From the NCBI GenBank assembly GCA_046538345.1, contig JBKHJB010000058.1, forward strand, positions 1 to 11,790: 11,790 nucleotides of DNA. The letters are read 5' to 3'. This stretch comes from PUND01 sp046538345. Lineage in GTDB: Bacteria > Planctomycetota > Phycisphaerae > SM23-33. The position numbers were made by a program, and so were the translations under genes. Numbering within the stretch: the first letter of the stretch is position 1; each line of letters opens with the position of its first letter. The notes under the pieces were generated by a model that had not been told where the DNA came from, ran no database searches, and saw nothing but the letters and a program-made list of their open reading frames with translations. Shown one piece after another: positions 5,565 through 11,790 of this stretch.

Positions 5565-8051
5565 ATGGACGCAGTCAAACTCATCGGTGATGTCAACCAG
5601 GCCGCAAAGGATTTCCACGCCCGCAAGCTCTGGAAGCGTTTCACGAACTACGATTGCTTCGCCGTCCGTCTGGCCGGCTGCGAAGAAACGCTGCTGGCAA
5701 GCGTGATGGGCGACGCGGGCGAACAGTACGGCCTGATGCTCTTTCGCGGTTCGCATGCCGTCGAGAGTTTCGCCGCCCTGACGGCTCCGGAAGGACCAGG
5801 CGACGACGCTACCGAGGACATGGACATGCTGAGCTTCAGTCTGGAAACGTTTGGCGAACTCGATGAGGAGATGCAGTCGTTTTACCGGCAGGCGGGAATC
5901 CATCCGAAGTTCGACGAGGAGGTCGCCGAATTTGTGGTCAAGCCGGCCAATCGCCAGCCGCGGTTGCCGAATGAGGAAGACCTGAAGCTTCTGCTGCGTG
6001 TGACCAGGGCCGCGCTGGTCGCTGATGGCAGGAAGCTGCTCAAGCCCGCGGAACTCGGCGATGAGCAGGGCATCTGCCTTCTCTCTATCCAGGACGACTC
6101 GCCGACCCCGGATGTTTCGGTCAGGCGCGAGCACCTCCGGCGAGGCGCTCCTCCGGCAGCTCATGTCTTCGCGGCTTCGGGCGTGGACTTGTCCGGACTG
6201 GAGCGCATCGAAGGGACGTGGCTCGTGGCGACCCCTTCCATTCCGGCCGGCATCGAGGGCGATGACCGCAGCATGCAGATACTGCTGGCCGCTGACCAGA
6301 CCGGCGGGATGGTCGTGCAGGCCAAACCGTTCTTCACGGGCGAGACGGCCGAAGCGGTGGAGGCGCTGGTCGAGGCGTTCCGTGGGCGTATGCCCGGCGC
6401 ACCCAGGGGCCTGCCCGCTGAGATCATCTTCTCCAACAGGAGACTGTGCGATGCGATGGGCGCGGCGCTTCAAGGAGAAGGTGTCCGGTGTATCTATGAG
6501 CCGGTGATTCCAGAACTCCAGGAGATTATGGCGGATTTCCTAAGCCATCTTGAGGGCGACATGCCCTTGGCGGAACCCCGGTCGAAGGAAGCTGGTGACG
6601 GAGAGGTCCCGGCTTCTGATGACCTCGCCGGCTGGAAAGAAGTGGACCGCCGTCTTTCCACACGTTTCGCGGACTTTCTGCGGAACGAGGACCGCCTATG
6701 GTCCTCTCGGGCCGTCAAACGGTACTTCGGTGACGATGATCTTGATTTCTACCTCGACGAGCATAAGCATCTCGGGGTGATCGGCGCCTACGCGACATGG
6801 GGCTTTGTGGCGTATCGCCCCACACGCAAGAGCAAAACGCAGGCCGAGAAGATGCTCGCCAAGGGGCTGCCCGAAGCTGAGGCGATGCTGCTCCGCGCCC
6901 GCATGGAAAGCCATCCCAGCATCTATCGTGTGGCCGACCACGACCCCCACAGCGGGATGGTTGATCTGGAGGATGTCCTGCTGGGCGGTGGCGTGACTGT
7001 GCACGACCAGCTTCTTTCAGAGAACATCGACAACAACGTGTTCCTTGTCGCTCGTGCCTTCGCGGCCGGGGAGTTTCATTTCATCGACGCCGCCGGACCG
7101 CCGCTGGGCTATGGAATGGGCGCCGAGGCCGTCGAGTTCCTGCAAGAGCTTGGCATGGAGCTCACGCCGGAAGGTTTAGCGCGAGATGCTCACCTCTTCG
7201 GCCGGTTGTGGGATTGGGCCGACGAATGGCAGGCTGATCAACTGCCGTCCCGGCTGTGCAACATGGACGGAGACGATATGGTCTTTCACACGGCGTCGTT
7301 CTCTGTCGCCGACCCGACCGCCGTGCGAAAGCGACTGCTCGAGCGGAAGGATGTCGACTTCGATGAAGAGAACGACGAGTACGTCTGGACCCGCGCCACC
7401 GGCAAGGCCGCCGAGACACTTGGCGGGCCGGTCACCTTGGGGCGGATCGAATTCGTCAACGACGAGCTGGTGCTGACGACGAATTCCGCCCGGCGATTCG
7501 ATGAGGCCCGCGCCTGGCTGACGAAGCTGCCCAGCGTGACTTTCCGCGGCGTAAATACCCGCGGCGCCGAGGAGGCCCTGAAAGACCGCCGCCCGGACGA
7601 GACGGTCTCCCCGCCGGAACCGGTTGAGATTACGCCGGAAATGGCAACGGACCTGCAAGAGATGTCCAAGCAGCACTACATGAAGTGGCTGGATACCCCG
7701 CTGCCGGTTCTGGGCGGTAAAACGCCTCGTCAGACCTGCCGGACCGCATCCGGTCGGCAGCAGGTGACCACCTTGATTCGCACGATGCCGGATCCCTTGG
7801 GAAACGCCTCCGTCACCGTGCCCAGGCGGGATATGTTGCTGGAGCTTGGCCTGGAGGCGGAGGCAGAGGCGACGGCCCCCAACCCGTCGGCGCCTTCGGC
7901 ACCGCTAGGACGCTATGAGACCCAGACGGAAGATGCCGACGACTTCGCGCCGACCGTCGCCCCAATCATCAACGAGGGCCCCAAGATCGGCCGAAACGCC
8001 CCGTGCCCCTGCGGCAGCGGCAGGAAGTACAAAAAATGCTGCGGCCAATAG
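5565..8051 (+). CDS. DUF7309/DUF6930-like protein with MbcA/ParS-like region and C-terminal SEC-C zinc motif
   Basis: An 828-residue soluble protein of unknown function, with no signal peptide or membrane segment. Residues 12-155 resemble DUF7309 (KLWKRFTNYDCFAV, then SVMGDAGEQYGLMLFRG at 46-62). Residues 208-325 resemble DUF6930 (TWLVATPSIP, then AEAVEALVEAFRGR, then LPAEIIFSNRRL). Residues 355-600 are unassigned. Residues 692-742, with HYMKWLDTPLPVLGGKTPRQ at 704-722, resemble the toxin-binding region of MbcA/ParS/Xre antitoxins. After an acidic, Pro-rich linker (763-805) the protein ends in NAPCPCGSGRKYKKCC, a full SEC-C zinc knuckle (Cys814, Cys816, Cys825, Cys826). In SecA this motif contacts SecB and ribosomes; in other proteins its role is mostly unknown. 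The domain names are from memory of family patterns. Nothing ties it to the flanking lyases. Confidence 0.88.
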   Translation: MDAVKLIGDVNQAAKDFHARKLWKRFTNYDCFAVRLAGCEETLLASVMGDAGEQYGLMLFRGSHAVESFAALTAPEGPGDDATEDMDMLSFSLETFGELDEEMQSFYRQAGIHPKFDEEVAEFVVKPANRQPRLPNEEDLKLLLRVTRAALVADGRKLLKPAELGDEQGICLLSIQDDSPTPDVSVRREHLRRGAPPAAHVFAASGVDLSGLERIEGTWLVATPSIPAGIEGDDRSMQILLAADQTGGMVVQAKPFFTGETAEAVEALVEAFRGRMPGAPRGLPAEIIFSNRRLCDAMGAALQGEGVRCIYEPVIPELQEIMADFLSHLEGDMPLAEPRSKEAGDGEVPASDDLAGWKEVDRRLSTRFADFLRNEDRLWSSRAVKRYFGDDDLDFYLDEHKHLGVIGAYATWGFVAYRPTRKSKTQAEKMLAKGLPEAEAMLLRARMESHPSIYRVADHDPHSGMVDLEDVLLGGGVTVHDQLLSENIDNNVFLVARAFAAGEFHFIDAAGPPLGYGMGAEAVEFLQELGMELTPEGLARDAHLFGRLWDWADEWQADQLPSRLCNMDGDDMVFHTASFSVADPTAVRKRLLERKDVDFDEENDEYVWTRATGKAAETLGGPVTLGRIEFVNDELVLTTNSARRFDEARAWLTKLPSVTFRGVNTRGAEEALKDRRPDETVSPPEPVEITPEMATDLQEMSKQHYMKWLDTPLPVLGGKTPRQTCRTASGRQQVTTLIRTMPDPLGNASVTVPRRDMLLELGLEAEAEATAPNPSAPSAPLGRYETQTEDADDFAPTVAPIINEGPKIGRNAPCPCGSGRKYKKCCGQ

Positions 8052-8146
8052 CATGTTGCGCCGCCTGTTGGGGGTAGGTTTGGCTTGACACACGGAATTT
8101 GGCCGCCCGACACCACGGTTTTGCTCCGCCCTTTACAAATCCTCCG

Positions 8147-8153
8147 AAAGGAG
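8147..8153 (+). promoter_or_regulatory. Ribosome-binding site setting the start at 8162
   Basis: AAAGGAG lies eight bases before the ATG at 8162. That ATG opens a proper signal peptide, whereas the longer frame from a TTG at 8099 would put 21 non-hydrophobic residues in front of it. The 110-bp gap after the SEC-C gene also contains TTGACA at 8085-8090, but no matching -10 element at the right distance. Confidence 0.8.
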
Positions 8154-8161
8154 TCGCCATC

Positions 8162-11100
8162 ATGTTCTCTCCGAGACCGGGGTTGCTCGCGTTGACGACG
8201 ATCGCTTTGCTGCTTCTGCCGGCCGCACCGGCCGTTGCGGAGGACGGACATCCGTACCTCCTCTGGACGCCCGACGAGGCGGCCGATCTGCGCGAGACCA
8301 TCGAGAACGAGCCGTGGGCCCGCCGGGCCTTCGAGAACCTTCCGCCGGTCGGGGACGATGCCGTGCTGGCCAACCTGCTTCGATACACGGTAATGGGTGA
8401 CCGCTCGGCCGGCGAGCATGAGAAGGAGCGCCTGCTGGCGGGGAAGGGCAACCCCATCGACCAGGCGTTGCGGTACGACTGCCTCTATGGCCTGCTAGCG
8501 CCGGCCGAGCGGCAGCGCGTAGAGAAGCGCTTCCGCTCCGCCGTCCGCGGCGCGATGGAAACGCTCCGCGAGCAGAGATGGATGAATCGCTACAACATCC
8601 TACCGAACCTCACGTACTTCTGGATCTGGGACCACCACATGCTGCCGCTGGCCATGCGCGACGAGGAGCTCGCGAAGGAGTTCTTCGAGGCCCCCATGTC
8701 GATGAAGTGGTACGTCGATGATTACCTCACTGATGCCGGCTTCTACAACGAGGAGTTCAGCAAGATGTTCGTCCGGGCGGGCGCGCAGCTGCTGTGGTGC
8801 CGCGGCTGCGACCGGCTGGGCATTCCCGAGCTCGGCTGGGACTACGTGGGCGAGGACGGCGCGACCTGGCGTGGGCACGTGGAGAGCGTCATCGATATTG
8901 GCTTTCCTCGCGTGGACCTCGGTACGGAGCGCTACCACTACCCCCGCATGACGATGGGTGACGCGCGCGGTTCGCGGGGCATCCCCGCCTACGGGTTCCA
9001 GCACAATCTGGTGCCCGGCTGGCTCACCGACCGCCCGGCCGCGAAGATGAGCGAATATCACGGCGGGCACCTACCGCAGTGGGTGTGGTTCGAGATTGCC
9101 CACGAGAAGTATCCCGACGCCGGTTTCGATTACTTCCTCGCGCAGCGGCAACCGGCCGGAGAGGACACGTACTACCCGACGCTGTACTTTGGGCTCGAGC
9201 CCATCGAGGCGGCGGACGCCGACCCTCCGTCGGCGGCCAGCGACGTGTATCCCGAGCGCGGCCTGGTCATGCTTCGGGCGGAGCACGGGCGCGACTACTG
9301 GACGTCGGATGCCCCGGCCGTCGGCATGCGTCTGGCCACGCCCTACGCCCACCACGTGCAGGACTGCTTCGCGCTGCTGGGCTTCTACGCCTTCAACCGC
9401 CCGATCTTCGTCAATCACGCCCACGCGACGAATTACACGGGCGTAGACCCGGCCTACTCCAACAGCTCCCGAAGCCACTCGACCGTGATGGTGGACTTTG
9501 CCGAGCCCAAGACCATCGGGCAGGTGGCCACGCGGCACGATTTCGGGCGGCTGATGAAGTTCGCGGCCGAGCGGGGCTACGGCATCTACGACGGCGTCAC
9601 ACAGACCCGCGCGCTGATGCTCACGCGCGAGTATCTGCTGGACGCGTTCCATCTTGCCAGCGACCGACCGCGCCATTACCAGTGGCTGATTCAGACGTTC
9701 GGACACGCTTGCCCGGACCAACCGCGAGCCTGGACGCCCACGCGCGACCTCGTCGGCTCGCTGTTCGACGTCGCCCGGGAGCGGTCGCTGGAGACGGACG
9801 GGACGTGGTCGGTCACGGCCGTCCAGTCCAGCGGCGGCGCCAGCCGCCGGTTCAGCGGCTTCGGCGACCGGTGGTTCGAGCAGCGAATCGGCGTCCGTAC
9901 GACGGTGCTGGGAGAGGGTGGAACGACCGCCTACCATGCTTGGGCGCCGGTGGTCAACGATTCGCCGGGACACTGGACCGGGCGTGACCGCTTCGCCTAC
10001 GGGGAGGACGAGCCGGCGGGGGTGACCATTGCGGCCGTCCGGAAGAAACCGGAGACCACGTTCATCGCCGTGCACGAACCGTTCCGCGACAGCCGCCGCA
10101 CTGCGTCGGTCCGCCGCGTGGCGCGGGGCGAGGATGCCTTCGTCGTTCGCGTCGAAGCGCTCGCTCGTGAGGACAGCCCCGGCGAGAGCGGCGCCTTTAC
10201 GGACTACTTGATGCTCCGTTTCGGTGAGGACGCGGAGGCGCCTGTCACGCTGGGTGACGCCTCGGAACGATTCAGCTTCGCCGGGCACGGGTTCGTGCGC
10301 GTCGCCGACGGCCGCGTGGACGTCGAGGGCGGTGTCCGCGAGTTCTGCGTGCCCGTTAACGGCGACGGCGTGGAGCTGTCCATCGACGGCGAGCCGGCCG
10401 ACGGGCGGATCCGCGACGGCTTCCTGTGCTATCCCGTCGACGTCCGGCCGCCGGAAGGGCCCGTGCCGGCCCGCGGGGTTGAGGCTGAGCGGTCAGCCGG
10501 GCCCATCGCGGCCCGCTGGCTGCACCGACAGGCGTTGTGTCTGCCGGTGGGTGGTCGCGGCTCGGCCGTCCTCCGCCTGCGGAACGAGGGTCTGGCGGCC
10601 GTCGACGCCACCGTGGAGCTCCGCGGCCCCGAAGGGTTGCGCATCTCGCCGGCCCGCGTCGAGCTCGCTGGCTTCCCCTCGGGTGCCGAGCGGGACGTCG
10701 AGGTGACCGTCTCCGCCGCCGACGCCCGCCGCAACGCACTGCTCCGCGTGGAGCCGGGCGTGGGGGACGGCGACGTGCACGTCCAGCGGGCGGTGTTGAA
10801 GGTCGCCAACGGCGTCTGCGTGGAGCACGACCAGCGCATGCGCGGCGAGCCCGTCAAGATCATCTACGCCCCGCGCTACGTGGCCAAGTACCGCTACATG
10901 GAGTCCGGCTGCGCGTCGCTGCTGCTGGACCCGAACGGCTACCGTCGCAGCGGTGCGGGCTGGACGAGCTACCCGAACCTGGTGCAGCCCGGCACGGACT
11001 CCCGCGGCCGGGAGGGCTGGCACCATCGCACGGCCCGCAAGTTCCCGTACTTCATCCCGGTCGTCGTGCCCGGCGAGGAGGGCGAGCCGCCGCTAGTGTA

Positions 11101-11656
11101 CGAGGGTGGCTGGCACCCGCACGGGACGACCAGCGCCATGGAGCACTGGTTCACGGAGGACTGGATCGTCTGTCGGTACCGCGAGGGCGACGCCGAGGGG
11201 TGGATCGCCTTCGACTGGAATCCCCCGCAGCGGAAGGCCTCTCTGCGCGAGGCGATCATCGGGCGCCGTGCCGACCTGATGGCCGAGCGGGCGCCCGGCA
11301 AGGCGCTGGCGGCCGGGCGCGACGGGAGCGTGCATGATGCCACGCGGCTGGACCGACGCCGTCATCGCGTGAAGGTGGACGTCCCGCGCGAGGTGGAGTA
11401 CGTCACGGCGCTGTTCGTCCGGCCGCACGGGTACCAGTACGGCCGCGCGACGTTTTATCCGCCGGAGAGCCGCTGGGACGGTGACCGCGTGACCCAGCCG
11501 GCCGGGGCGCCCATGGGCTTCACGTTCTGCCGGGAGGAGGACTTTTCGGCGCTGGTCGAAAAGTGGCTGGCGGACCCCCCGGACGCTGAGCCCCGCCCCG
11601 TGGAGAAGAGCACTTACGAGGGCGCCTTCATGCCGCATAAGTCCCGGCCGAAGTAG
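8162..11656 (+). CDS. Large secreted heparinase II/III-like lyase with C-terminal extension
   Basis: A 1164-residue protein. The signal peptide has Arg5, a hydrophobic core at 8-20 and probable cleavage after AVA at 24-26. Residues 30-345 align with the toroid half of the lyase at 1673-4051 (NEPWARRAF, ILPNL, LLWCRG, MTMGDARG, AGFDYFLAQ). Residues 360-760 match its beta-sandwich half, with HHVQDCFALLGFYAFNRPI at 397-415, His439 in RSHSTVMVD and LTREYLLDAF at 487-496. The pair HHVQD/RSH keeps the positions of the conserved heparinase II/III histidines, so activity is plausible. Beyond the paralogue's end come an Ig-like segment (about 785-880, LRNEGLAAVDATVELRGPEG) resembling the NEW3/APHP type, and a domain of about 280 residues I cannot assign, rich in Trp, His and Tyr. 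Expected role: beta-elimination of a uronic-acid polysaccharide outside the cytoplasm. It is apparently a separate transcription unit from the SEC-C gene. Confidence 0.87.
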   Translation: MFSPRPGLLALTTIALLLLPAAPAVAEDGHPYLLWTPDEAADLRETIENEPWARRAFENLPPVGDDAVLANLLRYTVMGDRSAGEHEKERLLAGKGNPIDQALRYDCLYGLLAPAERQRVEKRFRSAVRGAMETLREQRWMNRYNILPNLTYFWIWDHHMLPLAMRDEELAKEFFEAPMSMKWYVDDYLTDAGFYNEEFSKMFVRAGAQLLWCRGCDRLGIPELGWDYVGEDGATWRGHVESVIDIGFPRVDLGTERYHYPRMTMGDARGSRGIPAYGFQHNLVPGWLTDRPAAKMSEYHGGHLPQWVWFEIAHEKYPDAGFDYFLAQRQPAGEDTYYPTLYFGLEPIEAADADPPSAASDVYPERGLVMLRAEHGRDYWTSDAPAVGMRLATPYAHHVQDCFALLGFYAFNRPIFVNHAHATNYTGVDPAYSNSSRSHSTVMVDFAEPKTIGQVATRHDFGRLMKFAAERGYGIYDGVTQTRALMLTREYLLDAFHLASDRPRHYQWLIQTFGHACPDQPRAWTPTRDLVGSLFDVARERSLETDGTWSVTAVQSSGGASRRFSGFGDRWFEQRIGVRTTVLGEGGTTAYHAWAPVVNDSPGHWTGRDRFAYGEDEPAGVTIAAVRKKPETTFIAVHEPFRDSRRTASVRRVARGEDAFVVRVEALAREDSPGESGAFTDYLMLRFGEDAEAPVTLGDASERFSFAGHGFVRVADGRVDVEGGVREFCVPVNGDGVELSIDGEPADGRIRDGFLCYPVDVRPPEGPVPARGVEAERSAGPIAARWLHRQALCLPVGGRGSAVLRLRNEGLAAVDATVELRGPEGLRISPARVELAGFPSGAERDVEVTVSAADARRNALLRVEPGVGDGDVHVQRAVLKVANGVCVEHDQRMRGEPVKIIYAPRYVAKYRYMESGCASLLLDPNGYRRSGAGWTSYPNLVQPGTDSRGREGWHHRTARKFPYFIPVVVPGEEGEPPLVYEGGWHPHGTTSAMEHWFTEDWIVCRYREGDAEGWIAFDWNPPQRKASLREAIIGRRADLMAERAPGKALAAGRDGSVHDATRLDRRRHRVKVDVPREVEYVTALFVRPHGYQYGRATFYPPESRWDGDRVTQPAGAPMGFTFCREEDFSALVEKWLADPPDAEPRPVEKSTYEGAFMPHKSRPK

Positions 11657-11685
11657 TTCGGGCGCGGTTTGAGCCGTCCCGCGAA
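11657..11685 (+). terminator. Imperfect hairpin after the large lyase
   Basis: Directly after the stop codon, TTCG (11657-11660) pairs with CGAA (11682-11685), GG with CC, and CGG (11665-11667) with CCG (11674-11676), with a one-base bulge and a small internal loop. No T-tract follows, so it would be a weak or Rho-assisted terminator at best. The remaining bases to the window end show no gene. Confidence 0.3.
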
Positions 11686-11790
11686 CGAACCAGCTGGCCG
11701 CCGGCGAGAGGTGGCGAAGCTATCGGCAAATGCTCGGCTTGCGGTCGGCGGGGTCGGGCGGTCCGGGGTAGACTTATGTCTGGGCCCTAC

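Noticed and set aside
8085..8112. TTGACA at 8085-8090 as a promoter for the large lyase
   Set aside because: The -35 match is perfect, but the bases 16-18 positions downstream are GC-rich with no -10-like hexamer. It is not strong enough to list as a feature.
8099..8161. TTG at 8099 as start of the large lyase
   Set aside because: It would hide the signal peptide behind 21 polar residues. The ATG at 8162 has a strong AAAGGAG site.
9071..10288. Long minus-strand open frame (405 codons) opposite the large lyase
   Set aside because: It lies wholly inside the lyase gene, has no recognisable domain and is low-complexity Arg/Val/Ala-rich, a frame shadow.

Overview
The window is GC-rich DNA, densely coded on both strands, with recognisable Shine-Dalgarno sites. 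It most likely comes from a polysaccharide-degrading bacterium of the Planctomycetota/PVC type. The clues are secreted heparinase II/III-like lyases, a multidomain esterase with an Ig-like tail, and a SEC-C/DUF protein of a kind I associate with that group. The assignment is an inference from gene content; there is no rRNA or other marker gene in the window.

Layout. Positions 71-4051 (minus strand) hold a two-gene operon. A 792-residue secreted heparinase II/III-like lyase is followed, after 30 bp, by a 523-residue alpha/beta-hydrolase with a clear Ser-Asp-His triad and beta-rich C-terminal domains. A hairpin at 2-26 lies just past the operon. Positions 4052-4535 are non-coding or degraded DNA with a long imperfect inverted repeat. 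Positions 4536-5147 (plus) encode a class I SAM-dependent methyltransferase. Directly behind it is a short broken fragment of an HExxH zinc-metallopeptidase-like protein (5196-5411). Positions 5565-8051 (plus) encode an 828-residue cytoplasmic protein that combines DUF7309-like, DUF6930-like and MbcA/ParS-like regions with a C-terminal SEC-C zinc motif. Positions 8162-11656 (plus) encode a 1164-residue secreted lyase. It is a paralogue of the first lyase, with about 380 extra C-terminal residues: an Ig-like domain and a domain I do not recognise.

How the genes fit together. The two lyases and the esterase look like a set for uronic-acid-containing polysaccharide: the lyases would cut the chain by beta-elimination and the esterase would remove ester groups. 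No transporter, sulfatase, sugar isomerase or regulator is visible, so the substrate cannot be named. The block between the lyases (methyltransferase, peptidase fragment, SEC-C protein, possible LysE-like remnant) has no obvious link to polysaccharide use and looks like an accessory insertion between two diverged copies. The points most worth following up are the unrecognised C-terminal domain of the large lyase, the domain combination of the SEC-C protein, and the inverted repeat in the 484-bp gap. I see no CRISPR array, tRNA, rRNA, transposase or integrase.
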